NCBI GenBank assembly: GCA_964387425.1
Contig: CAYLXP010000002.1
Span: 44,588 to 108,587, forward strand
Direction of reading: 5' to 3'
Source of the DNA: CAYLXP01 sp964387425
GTDB lineage: Bacteria > Verrucomicrobiota > Kiritimatiellia > UBA8416
DNA length: 64,000 nucleotides
The notes under the pieces were generated by a model that did not search any database, was not told the DNA's origin, and saw nothing but the letters and a program-made list of their open reading frames with translations. Positions 7,847-17,405 of this stretch are shown here, one piece after another. Made by a program: the position numbers and the translations under genes. Each line of letters begins with the position of its first letter. Within the stretch, counting starts at the first letter, position 1.

Positions 7847-10771
7847 TTACTTCTTCAGTTTGTAGTCCGGATTTGGTTTGTGCGGGGGCACATTCACATC
7901 TGCAGCCCAGGCGTCCAGCTTCTTGCGCATGAGCTTCGCCCGCTCAGGATGTGCATTCACCACGTTTTCGTTCTCGCCGATGTCTTCGGCCAGATTGTAG
8001 AGCTCTTCTTCCTCGTTCTCAAAGAAGAAGGCATATTTCCAGTCACCCTCTCGCATCGCCATGCCGGGGCGGCCGGCGAAACTGTAGTTGGAATAGAACC
8101 AGTATAGCGCCCGTTGCGGAAGACGCGCCTGTGCATCGGCAAGGCAAGCGGAGATATCCGCACCATCTAACTTGTGGTCCGCAGGCGGCTTCAATCCCGC
8201 CTGCACCAGCAGCGTCGGGTATAGATCGATGGTGGTGATCGGTTCGTGGCTTAACGTCCCGGCCGGAATCCTGCCGGGGAACCGGAAGATGTAGGGCACC
8301 CGGACACCACCTTCAAACAGACCGCCTTTACCCCCCTTGAGCACACCGTTACTGGTGTTGGGCTTCTGTTCGCGCCACCATTTACCATCGACATCAAGCG
8401 GCACGCCTCCGTTGTCCGAGGTGAAGACCACCAGCGTGTTGTCGTCGATACCAAGCGCTTTGAGCTTATCCATGACCCTGCCGACGGTTCGATCAAGACT
8501 TTTGACCATCGCCGCAAGCGGAGCGTCATGGTGCATCGTACCAGTGGGCTTGGCCTCGAAGTAGTCCAGCTCCTCCTTGATCGTCTCGAAGGGCGAGTGC
8601 ACCAGGAGGTCAGGCAGATAGAGGAAGAAGGGCTGCTTGCGCTTCGCGCTATCCTCCATGAACTCAAGCGCGAGATCGCACATATAATCCGTAAGATAGA
8701 CGCCCTCTGGAATCCTCTCGTCGTCGTTCACCCCACTTGGCACCAGCCCGGTGCCGTAGTGTTTGTAATCGGTCTTCATCTTAAAGTCCGTGAAACCCAA
8801 CGCAGGCGGAAGGTGGTCGGGGTTCTTCCACCACCCCAAGTGCCACTTGCCGAACATGCCGGTGCGGTAGCCATTCGACTGAAACGCCTCCGCAAGTGTC
8901 ACGACCTCCTTATCGAGGTAGCCCTGGTGAGGCGGCTGGAGCAAGCGGGTCGTGATTCTCTGCCCCTGCTTGATCTTCTTCTGCTGACCATCACTGACGC
9001 GCAGCACCTTGTGTCGCGGGATCTCCCAGCCCGACATGAGACTGGCACGCGTGGGTGCACAGATGGGACAAGCGGCGTAGCCGTTATCGAAGATCATGCC
9101 CTGCTCGGCGAGCTTGTCGATATTGGGGCTCTCGTAATAGTCGCTTCCCATGCAACCCAGCGAATTCCAGCCAAGGTCGTCCGCCAGAACAAGGACGATA
9201 TTGGGGCGGCCCTGTGTGCCTACCGGTTGCTTCGCCTTTGCAGCTTTGGAGACCGGCCGCAAAACGAGCTGCATCACGTTCACAAAGGGCGCCTTGCCAT
9301 CCGCGCTCTTGAGGGAGAGCTGGACCTCGCCCTTGTCCAGGTTGATCGCCCCAACGTTGAAATCCTTGAACGTATCCCATCCGCCGGTGCAGTGTCTCGT
9401 CCACTCCACGCGCTCATCGCCAGCCACAATCGCCAGCTTGTTCCCGCTGCCCGTGGCGGCGGCATGGATCACGATGGCGTAGCGACCGGGATTCTTCACA
9501 TCCAGTCGCCACTCAGCCGTGCCCTCTGCCTTCGTCCAGAAACCAATGTTCGGGGACTCCGCTTTGTGCTCGATATTCGGTCCATTCTCGAGGGTCGCGT
9601 CAGTGGCAGTCAGCGTTAACGTTCCGTCCTTCTCCTGGCGAACCGTTTTGCAAGGCCTCCAGCTATTGACCGGCCAGATGAGAATGCTCGCGCCCTCGGT
9701 TGGAGCGGACTGGGCACTTTCTCTCGGCACACAGCTCAACATGAACGCTTCTACCGCACCGGTCTCGGGGTTCACGTACACGTTGGGTCGTTCCATGCGG
9801 TAATAGTTCCTGGAAATACCGTCATCAAATTCAACAGGGGTGCCGGCGTGAGCCAACGGAACGTCCGAGTGCAGCCGGTAGTTCGTTCCCGACTTGGCAT
9901 CCGTAAACCAGTGCATCGAAGCCTTCTTCTTGCCACCGGTCGCACGTCCGCTCATGTCCGTCATAATGGCGTGGTACTGGCCGTTGACCTCCCAGACGCA
10001 TGCATCCTCGTGGTCCACATCACCCGGAAGCTGGTTGAGCGTGCCCCGGTTGTTCGGAAGCGGCTGCCCCCAGCGCTTCTTGGAGTCCTCCGGATGAGCC
10101 GTGACATCTTTCGTGCGATACGCGAAGAGATGCCGCCGGGTGTCGGGATAGGCAGGGTCGTTGCTCTTCGACAATCCATAGGCGCTGCCGTCAGGATAGA
10201 ACAGGATCGCGGGGTTATTGAATGGGGCATCCTTACCAAACGTCTCGCGTTTGCCATACCAACTGCCGGGGGTGAGATCATCGGAGTAGAGCCAGCTCGT
10301 ACCGGCAATCGCGCCCTTCTTCACGTTAATGAAGTAGAGGACATACCGCTTGATGCTTCCGTCGCTGTTGTACTGCGGTGTGATCTTGGGATTGTGCAGC
10401 CACCAGCCGTGATTGTCCTTTGCGGACAGCGCCGGATTCTCGACGTTCGTGTAGGGACCAAGCAGATTCTTCGACGTCGCATGGACGATCTCGCTCGTCG
10501 TCATCCAATGCGCCAGGTTGTTGACCTGCCCCGGCACGGTCTTCCAGCGAGAATAGAACAGATGATAGGTGTCGCCGCGCTTGATCAGCGATGGATCCCA
10601 ACAGTGATAACCGTGCTGAAACACGCGATTGGCGTATACGGGCCTCCCCATCGCCTCTACCAACGGATTCGTGCCTTTGCGCAGGGCGCCATCCGTGGAC
10701 TCCGTTGCGAGAGAAGGCAGCATGACGCACGGGATGAGAAGTGATGTAATTAGCGCTTGGCGCAATTTCAT
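7847..10771 (-). CDS. Secreted fusion: five-bladed propeller glycosidase-like domain + CBM-like domain + S1 sulfatase
   Basis: This 974-residue protein joins two enzyme-like modules. After a signal peptide (residues 1-23), residues about 40-395 resemble GH43/GH117-type five-bladed propellers (WDPSLIKRGDTYHLFYSRW, PFNNPAILFYPDG, EDACVWEVNGQYHAIMTDM). Residues about 400-505 form a beta-sandwich resembling carbohydrate-binding modules (WRLDVKNPGRYAIVIHAAA, TFKDFNVGAINL). A short linker leads to a full S1 sulfatase from residue 523 (PNIVLVLADDLGWNSLGCMG) with the formylglycine motif CAPTR at residues 571-575 and the substrate-side motifs GMFGKWHLG and FTSDNGG. Exo-glycosidase plus sulfatase on one chain suggests removal of a sulfated terminal sugar, which is inference. 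The start has AAAGGA nine bases upstream. It heads the GH95-GH29-GH31 group. A fusion through misassembly is unlikely because the frame is uninterrupted. Confidence 0.85.
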   Translation of the reverse strand: MKLRQALITSLLIPCVMLPSLATESTDGALRKGTNPLVEAMGRPVYANRVFQHGYHCWDPSLIKRGDTYHLFYSRWKTVPGQVNNLAHWMTTSEIVHATSKNLLGPYTNVENPALSAKDNHGWWLHNPKITPQYNSDGSIKRYVLYFINVKKGAIAGTSWLYSDDLTPGSWYGKRETFGKDAPFNNPAILFYPDGSAYGLSKSNDPAYPDTRRHLFAYRTKDVTAHPEDSKKRWGQPLPNNRGTLNQLPGDVDHEDACVWEVNGQYHAIMTDMSGRATGGKKKASMHWFTDAKSGTNYRLHSDVPLAHAGTPVEFDDGISRNYYRMERPNVYVNPETGAVEAFMLSCVPRESAQSAPTEGASILIWPVNSWRPCKTVRQEKDGTLTLTATDATLENGPNIEHKAESPNIGFWTKAEGTAEWRLDVKNPGRYAIVIHAAATGSGNKLAIVAGDERVEWTRHCTGGWDTFKDFNVGAINLDKGEVQLSLKSADGKAPFVNVMQLVLRPVSKAAKAKQPVGTQGRPNIVLVLADDLGWNSLGCMGSDYYESPNIDKLAEQGMIFDNGYAACPICAPTRASLMSGWEIPRHKVLRVSDGQQKKIKQGQRITTRLLQPPHQGYLDKEVVTLAEAFQSNGYRTGMFGKWHLGWWKNPDHLPPALGFTDFKMKTDYKHYGTGLVPSGVNDDERIPEGVYLTDYMCDLALEFMEDSAKRKQPFFLYLPDLLVHSPFETIKEELDYFEAKPTGTMHHDAPLAAMVKSLDRTVGRVMDKLKALGIDDNTLVVFTSDNGGVPLDVDGKWWREQKPNTSNGVLKGGKGGLFEGGVRVPYIFRFPGRIPAGTLSHEPITTIDLYPTLLVQAGLKPPADHKLDGADISACLADAQARLPQRALYWFYSNYSFAGRPGMAMREGDWKYAFFFENEEEELYNLAEDIGENENVVNAHPERAKLMRKKLDAWAADVNVPPHKPNPDYKLKK

Positions 10772-10831
10772 GTGTTGTGGTCCTTTCTGATCTGGGACTT
10801 TACGGTATGGCGAACGTCTCCGGGTCCCAAT

Positions 10832-10893
10832 GTGGGTCGAGCATCCTGCTTGCTCGTGGAGGGACTGGCAGGCAGGATGCCTGCCCTACTCTC
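10832..10893. repeat. Short palindromic intergenic repeat, type 'GCATCC/GGATGC'
   Basis: Between the GH3 stop and the sulfatase-fusion start lies GAGCATCCTGCTTGCTCG followed by GGCAGGCAGGATGCCTGCC and CTACTCT. Both halves are small palindromes and can pair with each other. A sibling with the same GCATCCTGCTTG core and GCCCTACTCT end lies at 18652-18715. Confidence 0.7.
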
Positions 10894-10898
10894 CCGGC

Positions 10899-13241
10899 TC
10901 ATTCCCCAGCGCCCCCAATCGTCTTCAGCGTGACCGGTTTCGTTCGTTTCTCAGACGATCCGCCTACGCTGACGAGGTAACGCCCATCAGGCAGAACGCG
11001 TTTCAGGGTCGCATCGTGAAAATGCAGATCCTCCGCATCGATCTTGATGCTCACACGTTTCGTCTCGCCCGCCTTCAGGGCGACACGGGAAAACCCCTTC
11101 AGCTCCAGCATGGGGCGGGCAACGGGGTAGTTCTCGCCTGACACGTAAACCTGGGCAACCTCAGTCCCGGGACGGGAACCGCTGTTTGCCAGATCAAAGC
11201 TGACGGTTACGGATTCACCGGCGCGTATTGATTCAGCCGACAGGGCGAGATTCTTGTAGGTGAACGTCGTATACGTCAGCCCGTGTCCAAAGGGGAACAA
11301 CGGGCTCAGCGGCGAATCGAGGTAAGGGAAGATGTTCGCGCTGGCATGCCGGTTATAGAACGCAGGCTGGTGGCCAATGCTCCGCGGCCAGCTCACGGTC
11401 AGCTTGCCGGCCGGATCGACGTCTCCAAAGATGATCTCGGCCGCGGCCGTGCCCGTTTCCTGGCCGGCGTAATGCCCGGTCAGAATCGCCGGGAATTGAT
11501 CAATTAGGTCTCCCATCGCAATGGGTTTCCCGTGGGCAAGGTAGAGCACGACTGGCTTGCCGGTGGCCAGGATCGCCCGTGCCAAGTCCTGCTGGGGCCC
11601 GGTCAGTTCAAGCGTCGAGCGGTCTCCAAGATGCGTATTGCCCCACGCTTCACGGGCGAGCAGAATGCTCTCTCCGAGCGCAAGAATGACAACATCCGCC
11701 GCCGAGGCCACTTTCACCGCCTCGTCAATTGTTGGCCGACTCTCCTCCCGCGTGGCGAACTTGACCTCGTTTACGTAGCGCCAGTTCTCGAAGGAATTCT
11801 TTGTATCGTTGTGAGCAAAAATGCACCCCTGAGAATGCAAGACATCTGCACTGTCCCCCAGGCGACGTTGGATCCCCTCGAGCAAGCTGACGACATGGTC
11901 CGGCGATCCTGAATAGGACCCCAGGCGACAGACATCGGCATTGGGACCAATGACCGCGATACGTTTGCCGGCCTTGGGATCGAGCGGCAGAAGGTTCCCG
12001 TCATTCTTCAGCAGCACAATGGACTGGCGGGCGGCTTCACGCGCGAGTTCGACGGTCTGGTTGGATCGGGGCAACGCCTTCGCCGCCTCCAGGTCGAGAG
12101 GCGGCATCTCAAAGAGCCCAAGCCGGAACTTGAGATCGAGGACGGCCCGCACAGCGTCGTCGACAAGCGCCGGATCAACCTTCTTCTGCGCAATGAGCTC
12201 CGGCAGGAGCTTGTAGCCGAACGGATTCGGCAACTCGAGCTGAAGCCCGGCCTCCAACGCCATGCGAGCAGCATCGGCATCGCTGGATCCGATCTTCTGG
12301 TAGGCACGCACACGGTCAATACCCTGGTAATCCGCCACGACCAGCCCCTCGAAACCGAGGTCCTTGCGGAGGATATCGGTCAGCAACCAGGGGTTCACAT
12401 GGCAGGGCAATCCATCGATCTCATTGAAAGCGGGCATGACCGAAGCCGGTTTCGTCTCCGCAATCACATGGCGGAAAGGATAGACTTCGGTGTCGAGCAG
12501 TTGTCGCGGACCATACACGTAAGGCGAACGGTTGAGCCCGCCTTGAGTGGCCGCATAGCCGGCAAAGTGTTTGAGTGTGGCCGCAACGTGGTTCGGCGAG
12601 ATTGTTCCATCGTCACTCCCCTGCAGCCCTCGTACCATGGCTGCCCCGAGGCGGGCCACGAGGAAGGGGTCTTCTCCAAGCGTTTCATCGACACGTCCCC
12701 AGCGCAGCTCGCGGGTCACATCAATGATCGGTGACAGTATGTGGACAATGCCGCGCGAACGCGCTTCGCGGCCCGCCTGATCATAGAGCTTCTCGACCAG
12801 CTCCGGATTCCAACTGCAGGAAAGACCGATCGGCGCCGGGAACGAGGTGGCACCAAGACGCATGAGTCCGTGAGCCGCTTCTCCGTGTCGGATCACCGGA
12901 ATACCGAGCCTGGTATGGTTTATGAAGTAGTCCTGGACGACCTGGTGTTGTTTCAGATCTTCCTCGATATCGATATTCATCGACCCGATCTCACCCAACC
13001 CATGCGGAAACTTCTCCGCGTAGAATTCCCGCGTGAAGATCTTGCCTTCCTTGCGGTAGGTGCGCTCGTCCCAATGCCACCATCCCACGATCTGGGCAAT
13101 CTTCTCATCCAGTGTCATCCGACCGAGCAGGTCTTCGACCCGCTCCTCAACCGGAAGACTGGCGTTCTTGTACGGCGCATCGGACGGAACGGCCCACACA
13201 AGCGCGGGCAACAACAGCGTCAGGGCAAGGGCAATCCTCAT
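10899..13241 (-). CDS. Secreted GH3 family beta-glycosidase
   Basis: This 780-residue protein is a full-length GH3 enzyme, a retaining beta-glucosidase/beta-xylosidase family. It has a signal peptide (MRIALALTLLLPALVWA), the N-terminal barrel (GIPVIRHGEAAHGLM, KHFAGYAATQGG), the nucleophile Asp304 in GLVVADYQGID, the alpha/beta sandwich domain (SIVLLKNDGNLLPL, IAVIGPNAD) and a C-terminal fibronectin-III-like domain (FPFGHGLTYTTFTY...AGESVTVSFDL). Its ATG overlaps the TGA of the GH26-like gene by four bases (ATGA), so it is the last member of the coupled GH43-symporter-GH26-GH3 set. Together with the cytoplasmic GH43 and symporter it probably trims beta-linked oligosaccharides outside the cytoplasm. 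The exact sugar cannot be read from the sequence. Confidence 0.92.
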   Translation of the reverse strand: MRIALALTLLLPALVWAVPSDAPYKNASLPVEERVEDLLGRMTLDEKIAQIVGWWHWDERTYRKEGKIFTREFYAEKFPHGLGEIGSMNIDIEEDLKQHQVVQDYFINHTRLGIPVIRHGEAAHGLMRLGATSFPAPIGLSCSWNPELVEKLYDQAGREARSRGIVHILSPIIDVTRELRWGRVDETLGEDPFLVARLGAAMVRGLQGSDDGTISPNHVAATLKHFAGYAATQGGLNRSPYVYGPRQLLDTEVYPFRHVIAETKPASVMPAFNEIDGLPCHVNPWLLTDILRKDLGFEGLVVADYQGIDRVRAYQKIGSSDADAARMALEAGLQLELPNPFGYKLLPELIAQKKVDPALVDDAVRAVLDLKFRLGLFEMPPLDLEAAKALPRSNQTVELAREAARQSIVLLKNDGNLLPLDPKAGKRIAVIGPNADVCRLGSYSGSPDHVVSLLEGIQRRLGDSADVLHSQGCIFAHNDTKNSFENWRYVNEVKFATREESRPTIDEAVKVASAADVVILALGESILLAREAWGNTHLGDRSTLELTGPQQDLARAILATGKPVVLYLAHGKPIAMGDLIDQFPAILTGHYAGQETGTAAAEIIFGDVDPAGKLTVSWPRSIGHQPAFYNRHASANIFPYLDSPLSPLFPFGHGLTYTTFTYKNLALSAESIRAGESVTVSFDLANSGSRPGTEVAQVYVSGENYPVARPMLELKGFSRVALKAGETKRVSIKIDAEDLHFHDATLKRVLPDGRYLVSVGGSSEKRTKPVTLKTIGGAGE

Positions 13242-14281
13242 CGTGCGGCCTCCCCGGGCGCGAACCCAACGTGTTTGAAGGGATTGTCATCAGCATTCAG
13301 GTACATGGGATCGGCCATGCGCTTCTGCCAACGCTCCTTGATCAGCGGTGCCGTTTCAATACGGGTCTGTCCCCAACCATCCCACATATCCTGGGCGTCC
13401 CAGTCACAATTGATGTAGGAGATGGCGCGCACGATGTCCTTGTTGGCCTCGATGTGATTGAAGAACTTCTCGAACCACACCTTCCAGATCGTCTCCAGAT
13501 CCCCCTTGTCGAAGTAGTGCTTGCGCGGGGTCGCTTCTGCCAGGAAGACGGGTTTTCCAACTTTGCGGGCGTACTTCAGGGCTTCCGCCCCATCCTTGTC
13601 CCCACCCCACCATGAGTAGCCGACCCAATCGTAGTAATCCACGCCGGGATCATACTCCTCGAACTGGCCCGGTTTCGCACCGCTGGACGATGCAAAGACG
13701 GTGGCATAGTTGTTGAGTTTGGCGGCGCGCAAGGCGTCAACGATGCGCCGGAAGGCACCTTTGAAGTTCTCGGCGTCATATCCATTCCACGATCCATCGA
13801 ACTCATACCCGATGCGAATCAGGAATGGATGGTCCTGGCGATCGCGCACGAAGTCGACGAGCTCTTTGATCAGGTGGTCGTACGATCCGTCTGCCACCCC
13901 ATCCTCGCTGTTGCCTTCCATCGAAATCGAGAGGTGCATGACACAGCGGTCCAGCAGGGGCGAATCGACGTAGGCCTTCATGTTCATGGGACCGGCTGCC
14001 CACTCCGTCTCGGCGTTCAATCCATCCACCGTACCGATATCGAACACCCGTCCGAAGTTATTCGACCAACCCTCCGTGAAGTAGACGTAATGGGTGATTC
14101 CACCAGGCACGCCGACGTTATCCACGTAACCGTCGCGGTATTCGCCATTGCCGCCGACGGACGCATTGTCCTGCCCCGCAAAGACCAGGACCTTCCCGGC
14201 AGGCGGGGTAAAGATGTTGTTTGGTGCCGCACTGACCGCGACCGCCAACAGGCAGGCTACAACTGTGACTGCATACCTCAT
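13238..14281 (-). CDS. Secreted GH26-like endo-beta-mannanase/xylanase-type hydrolase
   Basis: The 347-residue product has a signal peptide (MRYAVTVVACLLAVAVSA) and a single clan GH-A barrel. Likely catalytic residues are Glu160 in FLIRIGYEFDGSWNGYD (acid/base) and Glu249 in PVFLAEATP (nucleophile), the arrangement seen in GH26. The WVGYSWWGG and INCDWDAQDMW segments supply aromatic residues typical of sugar subsites. The gene overlaps its neighbours on both sides by ATGA junctions, with the symporter upstream and GH3 downstream. The family contains mannanases, lichenases and beta-1,3-xylanases, so substrate is open; the neighbouring GH43 and XylR-like regulator favour a xylan- or mannan-derived oligosaccharide. 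Confidence 0.75.
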   Translation of the reverse strand: MRYAVTVVACLLAVAVSAAPNNIFTPPAGKVLVFAGQDNASVGGNGEYRDGYVDNVGVPGGITHYVYFTEGWSNNFGRVFDIGTVDGLNAETEWAAGPMNMKAYVDSPLLDRCVMHLSISMEGNSEDGVADGSYDHLIKELVDFVRDRQDHPFLIRIGYEFDGSWNGYDAENFKGAFRRIVDALRAAKLNNYATVFASSSGAKPGQFEEYDPGVDYYDWVGYSWWGGDKDGAEALKYARKVGKPVFLAEATPRKHYFDKGDLETIWKVWFEKFFNHIEANKDIVRAISYINCDWDAQDMWDGWGQTRIETAPLIKERWQKRMADPMYLNADDNPFKHVGFAPGEAAR

Positions 14282-15639
14282 TCTGACTCTCCCGTGTTTC
14301 GTTCATTCAGTTGGCTGCGAATCTCGTCGCAGCGCTTGTGGTTCAGCTTGTAAAGCAGGACGAGCGGAATCAGCACGAAGTGCCCCGCCGCCGGCAGCAG
14401 CGAGACGGAACGGACGATTCCGGAAATGGCCAACGGCGTCTGGACATCGGCCTGTCCATCGTAGCCGTGCTTTGCCAGTACGAGGCCGATTAGCAATCCC
14501 CCTACGGCCACGCCGAGTTTCAAGGCGAAGAGCGCGCCAGAGAAGACAAGCCCCGTAACGCGCCGCCCCGTCTTCAACTCGCCGTACTCGACGGTATCCG
14601 CTGCCATGGCAAACAGGATTGGGGCTCCCATCTGGACGAAGAAGTTGATCAAGATGTAGAGCGCAAAAATAAGAGCAATGCTCTGGCTGGGAACGAAGAA
14701 CAGCCCAATGGAGCCGGCCACAATGACGGCCTGCGTCAACACATAGGCGGGCACCTTGTCAATCTTCCGGGTAAGTGGAGAGGCAAATGCCGCACCAATC
14801 ATCTGGGCCAGCGTGCCTGCCGTCAGGAATGCGGCCGTCAGGTCCGGGCGCTTGGCGAACCACTTGATATAGTAAGCGGCAGAACCACCGCGCAGCACGA
14901 TCGGAACCAGCAGGACGAAGAACATCATCGCGACCAGCAGCCACTGGTCGTTGCGAAGCAGGGTTTTGATGTCGAGCCCCAGCGACCCGCGTGCCGGGGC
15001 GGCCTGCTTGACCCGCTCATGCGTTAGAGCGAAGCAGCCGAAGAATGCGGCTATCGCGAGGACACCGAAGATCGCCATGGCCAGCGGGTAGCCTGCCTGG
15101 TCGTTTCCGTTCCCCAGGGCCTTGATCAACCTGGGGCCAAACAGGGTGATCAGCACACCGGCAGACGTGGCCAGGAAGAAGCGGTAGGAGTTGGCGGACA
15201 CCCGTTCCTGCGAGTCGGACGTAATCACACCGCCCAGGGCACAGTACGGGATGTTGACGATCGTGTAGACCAGCATCAGGCCTGCATAGGTGATGTAGGC
15301 GTAGATCAGCTTCCCCTTGTCGCTGAAAGCCGGCGTGGTGTAGGTCAGCACGAACAGGACGGTGAATGGAATCGCGAACCAGAGGAGGTACGGACGGTAC
15401 TTACCCCATCGGGTATTCGTATGGTCGGCAATGATCCCCATGAGGGGGTCCGTCACGGTGTCCATCAGGCGCACGGCCAGGAACATCGTCCCCATGACCG
15501 CGGGAGCCAGCCCGAAGACGTCCGTGTAGAAGACGGGTAGCAGAATTAGGATGGTCTGAAAGACAACGTTGGAGGCGAAATCCCCCAATCCGTAGCCAAT
15601 CTTCTCAATGGGTTTCAAGCGAGTGTCTGTGTCTGTCAT
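14278..15639 (-). CDS. GPH-family sugar:cation symporter (MelB/XynB-like, MFS)
   Basis: This 453-residue membrane protein belongs to the glycoside-pentoside-hexuronide symporters. The hallmark N-terminus is present (KIGYGLGDFASNVVFQTILI...FYTDVFGLAPAVMGTMFLAVRLMDTVTDPLMG), including the Asp-rich helix 2 region that binds cations in MelB, and HTNTRWGKYRPYLLW in the first cytoplasmic loop. About twelve hydrophobic segments can be counted. A strong GGAGGT ribosome site sits just before the ATG, inside the end of the GH43 gene, and both flanking junctions are ATGA overlaps. It should carry oligosaccharides or glycosides released by GH26/GH3 into the cytoplasm, where the GH43 acts. Substrate is inferred only from its neighbours. 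Confidence 0.92.
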   Translation of the reverse strand: MTDTDTRLKPIEKIGYGLGDFASNVVFQTILILLPVFYTDVFGLAPAVMGTMFLAVRLMDTVTDPLMGIIADHTNTRWGKYRPYLLWFAIPFTVLFVLTYTTPAFSDKGKLIYAYITYAGLMLVYTIVNIPYCALGGVITSDSQERVSANSYRFFLATSAGVLITLFGPRLIKALGNGNDQAGYPLAMAIFGVLAIAAFFGCFALTHERVKQAAPARGSLGLDIKTLLRNDQWLLVAMMFFVLLVPIVLRGGSAAYYIKWFAKRPDLTAAFLTAGTLAQMIGAAFASPLTRKIDKVPAYVLTQAVIVAGSIGLFFVPSQSIALIFALYILINFFVQMGAPILFAMAADTVEYGELKTGRRVTGLVFSGALFALKLGVAVGGLLIGLVLAKHGYDGQADVQTPLAISGIVRSVSLLPAAGHFVLIPLVLLYKLNHKRCDEIRSQLNERNTGESE

Positions 15640-17252
15640 TTTACCTCCAAGAATTCATAGAGGGCGGTTCGCCGTCCTCCGGTGAGATCCTGACATGCCA
15701 GGGCAATGAAGCATCCTGTGAAGCCCCAGTTATCCCCGTAGTCATCCGAGAGAATGGAGGCATCAAGCGTCGGGCCGATATCGTTGAACTCATCGCCGTC
15801 CGCGGACCACGAGAACTGGAGATCGGCATTATCGATCGCGAACCGAAGGAAGATGGGCCCAGCAGGAACCGGAACCGGCTCCGTACCGAGGGGAAAGCGG
15901 GACGTACCGTCATCGCATGTATGAATCTGAAGACATGGTCCGATGTCTTCGTCGTGTGACAGGTAGAGATAGTGGAACAAGTTGGTGTTGTAGTAGGCTG
16001 CGAGCCCCGCCATCTGCTGAAAAGTCTCGGGGAAAAAGGACATTCGGGTCGTGACGGTGGCACAGTGGGAAGTCAACCGGCGACCAAGTAGCGCCTGGTT
16101 GAATCGTGACTCCAATGACTCGCCTCCGAGCAGTCTTAGCCAGTCAGCATCACGAATCACGGAGTCGTCCGGCGTGCGCAACGTGGCATAGTGGGGAGAG
16201 TCGAAGGGGAGCCGCGCGGGCAACTCCGGCCACGGGCACGGAGGAAGATCGGGGGGCTCCACCATCACTTGCGGGTTGTTGCCTCCATTAGCAAACCACA
16301 GCCAGCCATCGTCTCTCCACTCAACCCTCTGGATGGCGGTCTCGCGACCGAGAATGCAGCGATTTGTGCCGGGAAGCGGACGCCCGCAGAGATGCACGAT
16401 GTAGGACTCGCCGCCCGGGAGTTCCAGCAAGCTGGCGTGACCGGCCTTCTGGAGCGCCAGGCCCAGGTTGTTGGCAGACGTCAGGAGCGGATTCTCGGGG
16501 TGGAGCTCGTACGGGCCGCGAATGTCAGTCGCGCGAGCGAGTGTTACGGCGTGCTCGTATTCCGTACCCCCCTCCGCCGTCATCAGGTAGTAGTAGCCGT
16601 TTCGCTTGTAGAGATGCGGGCCTTCGGTCAGTCCGATCGCAGATCCCTTGAAGATGATCTCCGGTTTTCCGACGAGCGCCTGTGACGACACATCGAACTC
16701 CTGCAGCGCGATACCGTAGAAGGGGTGGCGCCCCGGCCTGTGGTCCCACACCATGTTCAGCAGGTACTTCCGACCGTCATCATCATGAAAGAGCGAGGGA
16801 TCGAAGCCGGACGAATTCAGAAAGACAGGATCAGACCAGGGCCCCTCGATCGATGGAGCCGTGGTGAGGAAGTTGGGGCAGTCCTTGGTCGCCGAGTTCA
16901 ACTCGTGAACGACCGTGTAGCAGAGATAGAAGAGACCGTCGTGATGCGTAAGGCATGGAGCCCAGATTCCGCCCGAGCTGGGCACCCCTCGCATGTCCAG
17001 CAGCCTCGGCTCCTGCAGCGCATGCGTCAGCAGCCGCCAGTGCACCAGGTCACGGGAGTGATGAATCTGCACGCCGGGAAACCACTCGAACGTCGAGGTC
17101 GCGACGTAGATGTCGGCTCCAACCCTGCAGATGGACGGGTCGGGGTTGAAGCCGGGCAGGATAGGATTCCGGATAAGGGCCGACTTTCGCCCGTTAGTGG
17201 GTTCAGTCTTGGCCATCTCTTTCAGCTCTGAGTCTGTCTGCAGCGTATCCAT
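15636..17252 (-). CDS. Cytoplasmic GH43 beta-xylosidase/arabinofuranosidase
   Basis: GH43 inverting glycosidases are five-bladed propellers; here the opening NPILPGFNPDPSICRVG carries the catalytic base Asp, with GGIWAPCLTHHDGLFYLCY and LTEGPHLYKRNGYYYLMTAEGG as further family motifs, the last holding the likely acid Glu. The C-terminal 200 residues form the usual extra beta-sandwich of the XynB-type subgroup. No signal peptide is present, which fits a cytoplasmic enzyme acting on imported oligosaccharides. The start is uncertain: I prefer the ATG at 17252, preceded by AAAGGAA, over an in-frame ATG at 17288 without a ribosome site. It is the first gene of the operon and diverges from the regulator gene. 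Confidence 0.88.
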   Translation of the reverse strand: MDTLQTDSELKEMAKTEPTNGRKSALIRNPILPGFNPDPSICRVGADIYVATSTFEWFPGVQIHHSRDLVHWRLLTHALQEPRLLDMRGVPSSGGIWAPCLTHHDGLFYLCYTVVHELNSATKDCPNFLTTAPSIEGPWSDPVFLNSSGFDPSLFHDDDGRKYLLNMVWDHRPGRHPFYGIALQEFDVSSQALVGKPEIIFKGSAIGLTEGPHLYKRNGYYYLMTAEGGTEYEHAVTLARATDIRGPYELHPENPLLTSANNLGLALQKAGHASLLELPGGESYIVHLCGRPLPGTNRCILGRETAIQRVEWRDDGWLWFANGGNNPQVMVEPPDLPPCPWPELPARLPFDSPHYATLRTPDDSVIRDADWLRLLGGESLESRFNQALLGRRLTSHCATVTTRMSFFPETFQQMAGLAAYYNTNLFHYLYLSHDEDIGPCLQIHTCDDGTSRFPLGTEPVPVPAGPIFLRFAIDNADLQFSWSADGDEFNDIGPTLDASILSDDYGDNWGFTGCFIALACQDLTGGRRTALYEFLEVK

Positions 17253-17340
17253 GTTTGAGAGTCTATTCCTTTCACCCTGCCCGTGCATTTGAAATCGCCG
17301 TCACGCGTATAAAGCTAGCACACTACACCCGTCCCCGGAA

Positions 17341-17379
17341 TGACGCTTAGCGACATCATCATAACGATTATTGACGCTT
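17341..17379. promoter_or_regulatory. Candidate AraC/XylR operator: TGACGCTT direct repeats
   Basis: The divergent region between GH43 and the regulator contains TGACGCTT twice (17341-17348 and 17372-17379), 31 bp apart, about three helical turns on the same face. AraC-family regulators bind direct repeats with this sort of spacing. No convincing sigma-70 boxes were identified, so this is a candidate only. Confidence 0.35.
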
Positions 17380-17405
17380 GGATTGTCACGTTCTCGAGTG
17401 ATACG

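Noticed and set aside
8528..9619. Long + strand open frame opposite the sulfatase fusion
   Set aside because: Composition follows the codon shadow of the sulfatase; no conserved motif is visible.
17340..17405. N-terminal extension of the XylR-like regulator beginning at 17340
   Set aside because: It overlaps the putative operator, has no ribosome site and adds residues not expected in this family.
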